Counted from the first letter of the stretch, positions 17,803 through 27,012 are shown. The stretch: DNA of 64,000 nucleotides from QHXM01 sp032160165 (GCA_032160165.1 JAVHWA010000126.1:27948-91947); one strand, 5' to 3'. Translations and numbers: made by a program. Notes: generated by a model from the letters alone, not told the origin.

Positions 17803-17918
17803 GGCGTTCAGAGTTCGGCCTTTAGGCCGAGTCTTCCCGTTCTCGCACGGTAAAGCGTGAACTCTATACACCGGCTGACAGACGCTCAGAGTTCAGCCTT
17901 CAGGCTGTGTTTTCCGCC
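17803..17918. repeat. Two imperfect direct repeats with internal hairpins
   Basis: GCGTTCAGAGTTCGGCCTTT starting at 17804 and GACGCTCAGAGTTCAGCCTT starting at 17881 begin two copies of a roughly 36-bp unit, each containing a small palindrome (CGGCCTTTAGGCCG; CAGCCTTCAGGCTG). The second copy ends about 27 bp before the -35 box of the box operon promoter. They look like a short dispersed palindromic repeat rather than protein-binding sites. Confidence 0.6.
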
Positions 17919-17944
17919 AGGACGTACGCCCTTCATCCCATCGC

Positions 17945-17973
17945 TTGACGAACTCGCGATCGTCGCCTACTAT
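17945..17973 (+). promoter_or_regulatory. Sigma-70 promoter of the box/aromatic operon
   Basis: TTGACG (17945-17950), a 17-bp spacer, then TACTAT (17968-17973): close to consensus at both hexamers with ideal spacing. It points toward boxC, whose ATG is 104 bp downstream of the -10 box. The palindrome at 17976-17993 starts two bases after the -10 box and would cover the transcription start, the position expected for repression. Confidence 0.75.
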
Positions 17974-17975
17974 TA

Positions 17976-17993
17976 TTCGAACGTACGTTCGAA
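17976..17993. promoter_or_regulatory. Perfect 18-bp palindromic operator (TetR-type)
   Basis: TTCGAACGTACGTTCGAA is a perfect palindrome immediately downstream of the -10 box of the boxC promoter. Its length, symmetry and placement match operators of TetR-family repressors of acyl-CoA and aromatic catabolism genes. The TetR-type protein encoded at 21385-22050, third gene of the same unit, is the natural candidate to bind it, probably with release by an aromatic acyl-CoA. I saw no second copy of the site in the window. Confidence 0.7.
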
Positions 17994-18076
17994 CGACTCG
18001 AATCGCCGCTTGCACAGTAGCTTTGCAGCCGTATTTGCCCTGTGAGCCTGGTCGAAAGGGATGGGTTGGGTTCTGA

Positions 18077-19708
18077 ATGATTAATTTTGAGACTTCGCCG
18101 GACAGATACCGGCACTGGAAACTTGAGATAAACGGGCCTGTCGCCACTCTTTCCATGGACGTGCAGGAAGATGTGACGCTCGCCGAGGGCTACAAGCTAA
18201 AACTCAATTCGTACGATCTGGGTGTCGATATCGAGCTGGCCGATGCGGTGCAGCGCTTGCGATTCGAGCACCCGGAAGTTCGCGTAGTCGTAGTCACCAG
18301 TCTCAAGCCGCGTATCTTCTGCGCGGGCGCGAACATCTACATGCTGGGAACTTCGTCTCACGCTTTCAAAGTGAACTTCTGCAAGTTTACAAACGAAACG
18401 CGCTGCGCGATCGAAGACGCTTCCAGAAACTCGGGACAACGCTATCTCGCGGCGCTGAACGGGACGTCATCGGGCGGAGGTTACGAACTAGCAATTGCCT
18501 GCGATGAGATCTATCTGGTCGATGACGGTAACTCAGCAGTCTCGTTGCCCGAGGTTCCCTTGCTGGGAGTGCTGCCCGGCACAGGTGGATTGACGCGGTT
18601 GGTGGACAAACGAAAGATACGACGCGATCGCGCTGATGTCTTCTCGACTCTGGCGGAGGGCCTGAAAGGCAAACGCGCTAAAGACTGGGGACTGATCGAC
18701 GACTACTTTGCCACCAGTAAGTTTCAGGAGCAGCTAGCCGCTCGAGTCAGCTCGCTGGTGGAAAGCAAAGCCGAGAAGAAAGCCGAGCGCGGGATCACTC
18801 TCAACCCGCTCCAGGTAGCAATTACAGATCAATCCAGGCAGTACAAATACGTTACGTTGAATCTCAACCATGAAGCGCGCTGCGCCGACTTGACCGTGCG
18901 CGGGCCGGAAGCGGAGGCGCCCGAAACTATCGATGCGATTCTCGAGCTTGGCGACTCGTATTGGTCACTCCAGGCTTATCGAGAATTGGATGATGCGTTG
19001 CTTCACTTGCGTCTCAATCAGCCTGAGATCGGATTGGTTTGTTTGCGCACCGCCGGTGAGATCGCAAACGTCCTCGCCCTGGATAAGATTCTTGAAAAGA
19101 ACCGCCCCCACTGGTTCGTGCGCGAGGTCCTTCTTCATATGGCGCGTGTTCTTCGCCGCCTGGATTTGACGGCCAAGAGTTTCTTCGCTGTGATTGAACC
19201 CGGAAGCTGCTTCGCGGGCAACTTGCTTGAGCTCGCGCTGGCGGCCGACCGCAGCTACATGCTCAATTCGTCCGATGAAAAGGTAGAGATTGCGTTAAGC
19301 CAGTTAAACGCCGGCGCCTTCCCGATGAGCAACGGACTGACTCGTCTGCATTCCCGCTTTAGTGCGGAGCCTGAGAGAGTCGAAGAGCTTCTCGGCCTCG
19401 ACAAACTAATTGACACCGCAGAGGCCGAGCAGCTCGGACTAATAACCTTCGCGCCTGATGAGCTCGATTGGGATGATGAAATACGCATGGCTATAGAAGA
19501 GCGGACATCTCTCTCGCCCGACGCCCTGACTGGTATGGAAGCTTCGCTCAGATTCGGCGGACCGGAGACGCTGGACACCAAGATCTTCGGCCGCCTGACG
19601 GCGTGGCAGAACTGGATTTTCCAACGACCGAATGCGGTTGGCCCAGAGGGAGCGTTGACGAACTACGGTAAGCCCACGCAGCCACATTTTGACTATAAGA
19701 GGACGTGA
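18077..19708 (+). CDS. boxC: Benzoyl-CoA-dihydrodiol lyase (2,3-epoxybenzoyl-CoA dihydrolase) BoxC
   Basis: BoxC is a double-crotonase enzyme that opens the ring of 2,3-epoxybenzoyl-CoA hydrolytically, giving 3,4-dehydroadipyl-CoA semialdehyde and formate. The 543 residues match the usual family length of about 550. The N-terminal crotonase half shows FCAGANIYML (oxyanion hole, near residue 90), SSGGGYELAIACDE and LPEVPLLGVLPGTGG. The C-terminal half has CFAGNLLELALAADRSYML. The gene is first in the long plus-strand aromatic operon, just after the promoter and palindromic operator. BoxB follows after a heptamer hairpin. Whether the substrate is benzoyl-CoA itself or an amino- or hydroxy-derivative cannot be told from sequence. 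Confidence 0.93.
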   Translation: MINFETSPDRYRHWKLEINGPVATLSMDVQEDVTLAEGYKLKLNSYDLGVDIELADAVQRLRFEHPEVRVVVVTSLKPRIFCAGANIYMLGTSSHAFKVNFCKFTNETRCAIEDASRNSGQRYLAALNGTSSGGGYELAIACDEIYLVDDGNSAVSLPEVPLLGVLPGTGGLTRLVDKRKIRRDRADVFSTLAEGLKGKRAKDWGLIDDYFATSKFQEQLAARVSSLVESKAEKKAERGITLNPLQVAITDQSRQYKYVTLNLNHEARCADLTVRGPEAEAPETIDAILELGDSYWSLQAYRELDDALLHLRLNQPEIGLVCLRTAGEIANVLALDKILEKNRPHWFVREVLLHMARVLRRLDLTAKSFFAVIEPGSCFAGNLLELALAADRSYMLNSSDEKVEIALSQLNAGAFPMSNGLTRLHSRFSAEPERVEELLGLDKLIDTAEAEQLGLITFAPDELDWDDEIRMAIEERTSLSPDALTGMEASLRFGGPETLDTKIFGRLTAWQNWIFQRPNAVGPEGALTNYGKPTQPHFDYKRT

Positions 19709-19797
19709 GGGGAGTAATAGGTAATGAGTGATAGGTGATAAGAGAACGACGCCGTTCCTCATCTCCTATTACTCATCCCCTCTCACTTATCACTGAT
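19707..19797. repeat. Heptamer repeat hairpin, GTGATAG type, between boxC and boxB
   Basis: The left arm GAGGGGAGTAATAGGTAATG and on (19707-19740) is mirrored by CCTCATCTCCTATTACTCAT and on (19757-19793). The units are variants of GTGATAG/GTAATGA at 7-bp spacing. The right arm ends four bases before the boxB ATG, leaving no room for a normal Shine-Dalgarno sequence outside the arm. Confidence 0.8.
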
Positions 19798-21202
<1,405 letters not shown>

Positions 21203-21204
<2 letters not shown>

Positions 21205-21380
21205 GAATTGCGGATTGCGGATTTCTGAACTGAAGATGCTGTCGGGGACCCTTTGTTAAGGCGAGAGAACGTCATGAGACAAGAGCGCTCCAGCGAGGAG
21301 ACACAAGCACTCAATCCGCAATCCGAAATCCGCCATCCACAATTGGCTCGTTCGCAATCCGAAATCCGCAATCCGCAATC
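21203..21380. repeat. ATTGCGG-type heptamer repeat array at the 5' end of the tetR gene
   Basis: The left arm (21205-21225, ATTGCGGATTGCGGATT) follows the boxB stop. The right arm (21312-21380) is a longer run of CAATCCG/AAATCCG units. It uses the same heptamer as the element at 3573-3744. The right arm is open in the frame of the downstream regulator, so a naive start call would translate it as protein. Confidence 0.85.
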
Positions 21381-21384
21381 TCCC

Positions 21385-22050
21385 GTGTTCACCCGATACG
21401 ATCAGAAGCTCGAGTTCATCCTGCGCACCAGCGCACGCATCTTCGCGGAAAAGGGTTATCACTCCACCACCATGCGTGATATCTCGCGCGAGACCCAGGC
21501 GAGCCTCGCAGGGCTGTATCACTATTGCCGCTCGAAGGAAGAACTCCTCTTCCTCATCCAGGACAATTGCTTTGGCCGAGTACTCGAGCGTTTGCAGCAA
21601 CGGCTGGGAGAGACTGCCGACCCGATCGAGAAATTGCGCCTCGTTATTGAGAACCATCTTTCGTTCTTCGCCGCCAACATGGCCGAGATGAAGGTCCTCT
21701 CACACGAAGCCGAATCGCTGGCGGGCGAAATGCACGAGCACGTCTCCGGCAAGAAACAGGACTACACCAGGCTGGTACGTGAGATCCTTTCCGGTGCGAA
21801 GCTGCCGCGCGGTTCGGGGACAGACGAAGTTGATTTGACGGTCGCGACCTATGCTCTCTTCGGAATGATGAACTGGATTTACAACTGGTACGACCCCGCC
21901 GGCAAGCTCTCCGTGAACGAACTGGTCGACAACATCACCCGTGTGTTTCTCTACGGCTTCTTCGCGGAAAGTTCCAGCAACGCATCGGCCGTAACTTCAA
22001 ATACCGAGGACGTTGGGCGGCTCAGCGTATGGCGGGCCCCGCAGAATTAG
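21385..22050 (+). CDS. TetR/AcrR-family transcriptional regulator
   Basis: A 221-residue TetR-type repressor if started at the GTG at 21385. The N-terminal helix-turn-helix is classical: LEFILRTSARIFAEKGYHST, TMRDISRETQASLAGLYHYC, then KEELLF. The C-terminal ligand domain has the length of the fatty-acid/aromatic acyl-CoA group. In-frame ATGs at 21274 and 21253 would add 37-44 residues largely encoded by heptamer repeats (NPQSEIRHPQ, RSQSEIRNPQ), so I prefer the GTG. It lies between boxB and an enoyl-CoA hydratase gene and probably autoregulates the operon through the palindrome at 17976-17993; the acyl-CoA effector is inferred from family and context. Confidence 0.87.
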   Translation: MFTRYDQKLEFILRTSARIFAEKGYHSTTMRDISRETQASLAGLYHYCRSKEELLFLIQDNCFGRVLERLQQRLGETADPIEKLRLVIENHLSFFAANMAEMKVLSHEAESLAGEMHEHVSGKKQDYTRLVREILSGAKLPRGSGTDEVDLTVATYALFGMMNWIYNWYDPAGKLSVNELVDNITRVFLYGFFAESSSNASAVTSNTEDVGRLSVWRAPQN

Positions 22051-22127
22051 GTCCTCAACAAAACACTCGACACAAAGTTAAGTCGATCGACCTTTTCAAA
22101 AGTTAGCACGGACGTTTAGGAGCAAAC

Positions 22128-22958
22128 ATGGCGGAAGCGAAAGCTCAGAATGCACCGGAAGCGAGCGAGACGCTCGTCCTTTATCGAACAGAGGATGGAA
22201 TCGCAATCGTTACACTCAACGATCCTCCGTCTAATACCTACAGCTACGAGATGATGAAGCAGCTTGACGAAGCGATCCTGAAGGCGCGTATGGACGATAG
22301 CGTTCATGTCATCATCATCACGGGGCAGGGCGAGAAGTTTTTCTGCGCCGGTGCGAATATCCAAATGCTCTCCACTGTCACGCCGGAGTTCAAATACTAT
22401 TTCTGCCTTCACGCCAACGAAACGCTCTCTCGGCTCGAACAGACGCCCAAGCTTGTGATCGCGGCGATCAACGGCCATTGCGTCGGAGGGGGGCTTGAAG
22501 TCGCCATGGCGGCGGACATTCGTCTCGCTCGAAAAGGCGCGGGGAAGATGGGATTGCCGGAGGTGAGCCTCGGAGTTCTCCCTGGAACCGGCGGCACGCA
22601 GCGTCTCGTCCGCTTTGTGGGCAAGTCGCGTGCGATCGAGTTGATGGCCACCGGCGAGTTGTTCGACTTCGAAAAGGGTTTAGAGCTTGGCCTGGTCAAT
22701 CATGTCTACCAGACAGAAACACATGATCAGTTTATGGCGCGGGTGCTAGAATACGCCCGACAGTTTACTTTACCGGACAAGGCCACGCGTGCCGTCGGCC
22801 GCATCAAGCGCAGCGTTCAGACAGGGGCCGAGATTCCCTTTGAATCTGCTCTTGCCTTGGAGCGGGAACTTCAACAGCAGCTCTTTCAATCCGAAGACGC
22901 GAAAGAAGGCCTGGACGCATACGTCAACAAACGCAAACCGCGATTTAGAGGCAAATAG
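22128..22958 (+). CDS. Enoyl-CoA hydratase/isomerase-family protein (BoxC N-half-like)
   Basis: A 276-residue crotonase. The oxyanion-hole motif FCAGANIQML, the GHCVGGGLEVAMAADIR block with the first catalytic Glu, and LPEVSLGVLPGTGGTQRLVR with the second Glu are all present, so hydratase activity is plausible. The FCAGANI-ML, FK--FC---NET and LPEV-LGVLPGTGG-TRLV pattern is shared with the first half of BoxC, suggesting a common origin. A GGAG site lies eight bases before the ATG. Probably it hydrates an unsaturated ring-cleavage product. Confidence 0.88.
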   Translation: MAEAKAQNAPEASETLVLYRTEDGIAIVTLNDPPSNTYSYEMMKQLDEAILKARMDDSVHVIIITGQGEKFFCAGANIQMLSTVTPEFKYYFCLHANETLSRLEQTPKLVIAAINGHCVGGGLEVAMAADIRLARKGAGKMGLPEVSLGVLPGTGGTQRLVRFVGKSRAIELMATGELFDFEKGLELGLVNHVYQTETHDQFMARVLEYARQFTLPDKATRAVGRIKRSVQTGAEIPFESALALERELQQQLFQSEDAKEGLDAYVNKRKPRFRGK

Positions 22959-23027
22959 TAAACGGTAAATAGTGAATGGTAAAAAGCCGTTCATCGATTC
23001 ACCATTTACGATTTACCATTCACAGAT
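22955..23027. repeat. Heptamer repeat hairpin, GTAAATA/GTGAATG type
   Basis: Left arm AATAGTAAACGGTAAATAGT and on (22955-22988); right arm GATTCACCATTTACGATTTA and on (22996-23025). The arms are largely complementary and meet almost directly. The right arm ends a few bases before the ATG of the next crotonase gene. Confidence 0.75.
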
Positions 23028-23030
23028 CTT

Positions 23031-23810
23031 ATGTACGACAACATCACCGTCACTCTCGATTCCGGCATTGTCACCATCACGCTCGATCGTCCCGAAAAGC
23101 TGAATGCGTTCGCCGGACACATGAGACGAGATCTGGCGGAGGCGCTGGAACACGCGGCCAGCGACCGCTCGGCACGCGTGGTGGTGATTACCGGCGCGGG
23201 ACGGGGTTTCTGCGCGGGCGCCGATGTGAAGTACATGGCCGAGTTGATGGAACGGCAGGACGTGGAAGAATTCAAACGTCTGCTTGGTGCCGGACGACGC
23301 GTGCTAACTGCGATTCGCGAAATGTCAAAGCCGGTCATCGCATCGATCAACGGTCCGGCCTATGGCGCCGGTTTCAACCTTGCTCTCGCCTGCGACATGA
23401 GAATCGCTTCGGAGTCGGCTACCTTCAGTCAATCGTTCGTCAAAGTAGGATTGCATCCCGATTGGGGCGGAACATATCTCCTTCCCCGCGCTGTACCGAC
23501 CAATATCGCATGCGAGATGTTTTTTCTCGGCGATGCCTTTGATGCGAAGAAGGCGCTCCACTTCGGTTTGGTTAATAGCGTCGTCGCAGACGTGGAGCTT
23601 GTGACAGAGACTCGCAAACTGGCCGAACGGTTGCGCGCGGCGCCCTACGCTTCGATAGCCGCAGCCAAGCACGCGGTATACGCGAGCGAGTCGAGCAGTC
23701 TCGAGCGCATGCTGCAATACGAGACGGAAGCGCAATTGCAATGCTTTCAGTCGCAGGAAGCCAGAGAACGCGTCCGCGCTTTTCTTGAAAGACGGGAACC
23801 GCGGGGCTAG
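23031..23810 (+). CDS. Crotonase-fold enoyl-CoA isomerase/hydratase (PaaG-like)
   Basis: A 259-residue crotonase with oxyanion motif FCAGADVKYM. The position of the first hydratase Glu is occupied differently (GPAYGAGFNLALACDMR), while an Asp is present in VGLHPDWGGTYLLPR. That pattern is characteristic of PaaG-type ring 1,2-epoxyphenylacetyl-CoA isomerases and delta3-delta2 enoyl-CoA isomerases rather than true hydratases. I therefore expect a double-bond shift or a rearrangement of an oxidised aromatic-CoA. It ends REPRG, like its paralogue at 26149. Heptamer repeats flank it on both sides. Confidence 0.85.
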   Translation: MYDNITVTLDSGIVTITLDRPEKLNAFAGHMRRDLAEALEHAASDRSARVVVITGAGRGFCAGADVKYMAELMERQDVEEFKRLLGAGRRVLTAIREMSKPVIASINGPAYGAGFNLALACDMRIASESATFSQSFVKVGLHPDWGGTYLLPRAVPTNIACEMFFLGDAFDAKKALHFGLVNSVVADVELVTETRKLAERLRAAPYASIAAAKHAVYASESSSLERMLQYETEAQLQCFQSQEARERVRAFLERREPRG

Positions 23811-23941
23811 TCCAAGGTCCAAGGTCCAAAGTCCAAAGGTCCGCCTCGGAACCGCCCGCGTCGAAATCAGACCTTGCTCCTCGGTACCGAACATCGAACC
23901 TTGAACGTTTTCTGACATTGGACATTGGACCTTGGACAACC
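23808..23941. repeat. Heptamer repeat hairpin, GTCCAAG type
   Basis: Left arm AGTCCAAGGTCCAAGGTCCA and on (23809-23842), complementary right arm TTGGACATTGGACCTTGGAC (23918-23937). The intervening 75 bp has further loose GAACCTTGAACG-type units. The right arm overlaps the putative upstream extension of the SDR gene, so it decides the start call there. Confidence 0.8.
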
Positions 23942-23942
23942 G

Positions 23943-24722
23943 GTGAAACTCAAAAATCGAATCGCACTAGTAACCGGCGGCGGACGCGGCATCGGTCGCG
24001 CCATTGCGGCAGCTCTTGCTTCTGAGGGCGCGGCTGTGGCCGTAGTCGCGCGAACCGAAAGCGAAGTTGCCGGCGTTGCGCAGGAGTTGAGAGATGGATC
24101 TGGTTTTCCGGCGATGCACGCAGTCTGTGATGTCTCGGACCGGGAAAGCGTCGAGATCGCTTTGGCCGATGTCAGAGAGCGGCTGGGCCCGATCGACATT
24201 TTGGTCAACAACGCGGGCGTGGCCGAGAGTGCTCCGCTCATCAAGACCAGCGATGAGCTTTGGCAGCGTCATCTAAACATTAATTTGACGGGGACATTCT
24301 ACTTCATGCGGTCGGTTGTGCCCTCGATGATCGAGCGTGGCTGGGGTCGCATAATCAATGTCGCTTCTATCGCGGGCAAAACAGGCGCGCCCTATATCTC
24401 CGCCTATTCCGCTTCCAAACACGGAGTGCTTGGTTTGACGCGCGCTGTCGCGCTGGAGGTCGCAACCAGGGGCGTTACTGTGAACGCGATATGTCCTGGC
24501 TACGTTGATACCGACATGACGGAGCGCGCGATTGAAAACATCACCTCCAGGACGGGCAAGTCCCCGGTTGAAGCACGTTCTGTGCTCGAACAGATGAGTC
24601 CGCAACAGCGTCTGGTCACGTCCGAGGAAGTCGCCGCTCTCGCATTGTTGCTTTCGTCTGAAGAAGGACGCGGCATCAACGGTCAGGCGATTAATGTCGA
24701 CGGTGGCAGCGTGCTGTTTTAG
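23943..24722 (+). CDS. Short-chain dehydrogenase/reductase, probable 3-hydroxyacyl-CoA dehydrogenase
   Basis: A 259-residue classical SDR. The NAD(P)-binding motif VTGGGRGIGRA is at the N-terminus, followed by NNAG, the catalytic Ser in NVASIAGKTG and the YSASKHG motif with Tyr and Lys. It ends GQAINVDGG. I start it at GTG 23943 because the longer frame from 23925 reads into heptamer repeat DNA. The position among crotonases and an acyl-CoA dehydrogenase suggests oxidation of a 3-hydroxyacyl-CoA produced from the opened ring. Confidence 0.88.
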   Translation: MKLKNRIALVTGGGRGIGRAIAAALASEGAAVAVVARTESEVAGVAQELRDGSGFPAMHAVCDVSDRESVEIALADVRERLGPIDILVNNAGVAESAPLIKTSDELWQRHLNINLTGTFYFMRSVVPSMIERGWGRIINVASIAGKTGAPYISAYSASKHGVLGLTRAVALEVATRGVTVNAICPGYVDTDMTERAIENITSRTGKSPVEARSVLEQMSPQQRLVTSEEVAALALLLSSEEGRGINGQAINVDGGSVLF

Positions 24723-24729
24723 ATAGTTT

Positions 24730-24813
24730 TAAATGATGAATTGTGAGTTATGAATTTTGCGACAACTCGAAACTCATGACTCAAAACTTAAAACTCGAAA
24801 CTCGAAACTTTTT
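24730..24813. repeat. Heptamer repeat hairpin, AAACTCG type
   Basis: A run of AAACTCG/AAACTTA units (AACTCGAAACTCATGACTCA and on, 24763-24808) with a weaker opposite arm (TGAATTGTGAGTTATGAATT, 24736-24755). It fills the SDR-to-RidA spacer and ends just before the RidA ATG. Confidence 0.7.
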
Positions 24814-24816
24814 TCA

Positions 24817-25230
24817 ATGTCGCTCAAACTAATCAATCCGGAAACCCTCGGTTCGCCTCGCGGTTACTCAAACGGCGTGCTCGCTCCAACGGGCGGTCAG
24901 CTGCTGTTCATAGCGGGACAGATCGGATGGGACGAACACCAAAAGTTGATCAGCGCCGACTTCGTTGATCAATTTGGCCGCGCACTTGCGAACGTGGTCG
25001 AGGTCGTCACTGCGGCCGGCGGGAACGCTGACCAGATTGCGCGCCTGCTGATTTATGTTACCGATAAGAACGAGTATCTTGCGCGAATTGCCGAGGTCGG
25101 AGAAAGTTATCGCGCTCACATGGGACGCCACTATCCCGCCATGGCACTTGTCGAGATCAAAGGGCTGGTGGAAATCGGCGCGAAGGTCGAGATCGAGGGC
25201 ATCGCGGTAATTACGGCTCACTCCAGTTAG
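24817..25230 (+). CDS. RidA/YjgF-family protein, possible enamine/imine hydrolase
   Basis: A 137-residue Rid protein starting at ATG 24817 (MSLKLINPETLG). It shows the family pattern GYSNGV, LLFIAGQIGWDE, a central YVTDKNEY, and GAKVEIEGIAVI at the end. The archetypal RidA Arg105 that contacts the substrate carboxylate is not evident; the segment reads VEIKGLVEIG. It may therefore belong to a Rid subgroup with a specialised substrate. A Rid-like protein is also found with the 2-aminobenzoyl-CoA genes of Azoarcus. Hydrolysis of an imine or enamine left after reduction of an aminated ring would remove the anthranilate nitrogen as ammonia; that role is inference. Confidence 0.85.
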   Translation: MSLKLINPETLGSPRGYSNGVLAPTGGQLLFIAGQIGWDEHQKLISADFVDQFGRALANVVEVVTAAGGNADQIARLLIYVTDKNEYLARIAEVGESYRAHMGRHYPAMALVEIKGLVEIGAKVEIEGIAVITAHSS

Positions 25231-25289
25231 ATCCGTTCGTCGAGCCTCCGCGATCGATAGGGTCGTTTCAACTCTTTTTCAAACATCGT

Positions 25290-26108
25290 ATGACGATGCG
25301 CACGCGACTCATCGCTTTATGGATTGCTCTCTTCTTGCTGGCGACGGGTGCGTCATGCAGCCGGCTCGGTCGACACTTTGGGCGCGAGGAAAAGGGCGGC
25401 TCGTACCTGGTGATCGGGGTCACCGCCAATCCGTCAAACCTGGATGACGTGATCGCTAAGACGATCGCGGTTTTGCAGAAGCGCTGTGACGAGCTTGGTA
25501 TTCGCTGTAAATCCGAACGCCTGGGCGGGGAAAAGTTGAACCAAATCAAGATCGGCTATCCTCCAGTTCAGGACCCGGAGCGAATCAAGAGCATTTTGTT
25601 GTCGGAGGGAATGGAGTTTCGCGCGGTGGTCTCGCCGCCGAGTCCCGCTCTCTTGCAGTCTTATCCCAGCCGGGAAGCAGCGACGGCGGCGGCGGGCCCT
25701 GACAAAGACGTTTTCCCTTTTCTCGAAGGCAAAGGGGATCAGCCGGCCGAACCCGAGAAATTTGTGGTGGTAGAGCGAACGCCAATCGTGACCGGGCAAG
25801 ACGTGCGAGAGGCGAGTGTGAACAATCGAATGGGCGGCGAACACAACTATCTGATAATGTTCCGATTGACCAAGGAAGCTGGAGACCGGTTTGGGACGTG
25901 GACTGCATCGAACGTTAATAACTATATCGGAGTAGTTTTCAATCGGAAGCTGCGTTCCGTCGCTTATATAAAAAGTATTATTAACGACAGCGGCGAGATC
26001 TCGGGCAAGTTTACCAAACAGGAAGCTGAGGACGCTGCGCTGGTATTAATGACCGGCAGCATGCCTGCCCCCATCGAGCCGCTTGAAGAGGGGATAGTTA
26101 AGCCCTAG
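25290..26108 (+). CDS. Lipoprotein with SecD P1-head-like domain
   Basis: A 272-residue protein with a lipoprotein signal (LFLLATGASC, Cys near residue 24). The mature part resembles the periplasmic P1 head/base region of SecD: VIAKTIAVLQKRCDELGI, ERIKSILLSEGMEFRAVVSP, VTGQDVREASV, and NNYIGVVFNRKLRSVAYIKS. The SecD transmembrane bundle is entirely absent. Such stand-alone SecD-domain lipoproteins have no assigned role known to me. It sits oddly in the middle of the aromatic operon on the same strand, with no detectable ribosome-binding site. Confidence 0.75.
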   Translation: MTMRTRLIALWIALFLLATGASCSRLGRHFGREEKGGSYLVIGVTANPSNLDDVIAKTIAVLQKRCDELGIRCKSERLGGEKLNQIKIGYPPVQDPERIKSILLSEGMEFRAVVSPPSPALLQSYPSREAATAAAGPDKDVFPFLEGKGDQPAEPEKFVVVERTPIVTGQDVREASVNNRMGGEHNYLIMFRLTKEAGDRFGTWTASNVNNYIGVVFNRKLRSVAYIKSIINDSGEISGKFTKQEAEDAALVLMTGSMPAPIEPLEEGIVKP

Positions 26109-26148
26109 GCGGTTGATCTAAGTTAGCTCTCCGGACCAATGACACGCT

Positions 26149-26946
26149 ATGTTAGAGCCCAGGAGTTTTTCATATCAGGTCAATGACAGCGTCGCAACGA
26201 TTACGCTGAATCGGCCCGAGCGACTCAACGCTCTGACCTTCGAAGTGTATCGCGAGCTGACCGACACGTTCGCCGCCCTCAGAGAAGAAGACGACGTGCG
26301 CGTCGTGGTTATCACCGGGGCTGGAAGCGCATTCTGCTCGGGCGGAGATGTGCACGACATCATCGGCGAGCTGTTTCAACGCGACCAGCAGGGTCTGCTC
26401 GACTTTACTCGGTTGACATGCGAGCTCATCCACAACATCCGCGCTCTTCCCAAGCCTGTCATCGCCAGTCTGAATGGAACCACCGCTGGTGCTGGAGCAT
26501 GCATAGCTTTGGCCTCTGATATTCGCATCGCCAGCCGCGAGGCGAAGATCGCCTTTCTCTTTGTCCGCGTCGGTCTCGCCGGTGCGGATATGGGCGCCGC
26601 CCATCTTCTGCCACGAGTTGTCGGACTGTCCAAAGCTACAGAACTGCTGTACACGGGAGACTTCATATCCGCTGAAGAGGCAGAGCGAATAGGACTGTAT
26701 AACCGAGTGGTTGGTGGCGACGAGCTCGAAGCCGCTACTAGCACTTTGGCGGACCGCCTCGCGCGTGGTCCTGCTTTTGCGCTGGCTACGACCAAAGAGA
26801 TGCTCAACCGCGAGTTGGATGTCAGCCTGGATACTGCGCTTGAATGGGAGGCACAGGCACAGGCCGCATGCATGCAGCATCCCGATTATCGTGAAGCGTA
26901 CGAGGCATTCGTGGAAAAACGAGAGCCGAGATTCAGTAAAAAGTAA
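26149..26946 (+). CDS. Enoyl-CoA hydratase-family protein (aminobenzoyl/salicylyl-CoA cluster type)
   Basis: A 265-residue crotonase. The oxyanion motif FCSGGDVHDI is clear. The TAGAGACIALASDIRIASRE and FVRVGLAGADMGAAHLLPR blocks, with a small residue at the first Glu position and Asp at the second, resemble the crotonases I know from clusters with anthraniloyl-CoA or salicylyl-CoA hydroxylases. It ends EKREPRFSKK. Its start is 40 bp after the SecD-like gene, with the acyl-CoA dehydrogenase following after a heptamer hairpin. It probably acts on a ring-derived acyl-CoA, possibly as isomerase or ring hydrolase. Confidence 0.85.
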   Translation: MLEPRSFSYQVNDSVATITLNRPERLNALTFEVYRELTDTFAALREEDDVRVVVITGAGSAFCSGGDVHDIIGELFQRDQQGLLDFTRLTCELIHNIRALPKPVIASLNGTTAGAGACIALASDIRIASREAKIAFLFVRVGLAGADMGAAHLLPRVVGLSKATELLYTGDFISAEEAERIGLYNRVVGGDELEAATSTLADRLARGPAFALATTKEMLNRELDVSLDTALEWEAQAQAACMQHPDYREAYEAFVEKREPRFSKK

Positions 26947-27012
26947 TGGGTGATGGGGGATAGGACAAGGCAATAGTCTTATCACCCATCACCAATCACC
27001 TATCACTCCCTT
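26943..27012. repeat. Heptamer repeat hairpin, GTGATGG type
   Basis: Left arm GTAATGGGTGATGGGGGATA and on (26943-26966), right arm TTATCACCCATCACCAATCA and on (26979-27007). The right arm abuts the acyl-CoA dehydrogenase start (ATG 27013). Confidence 0.85.
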
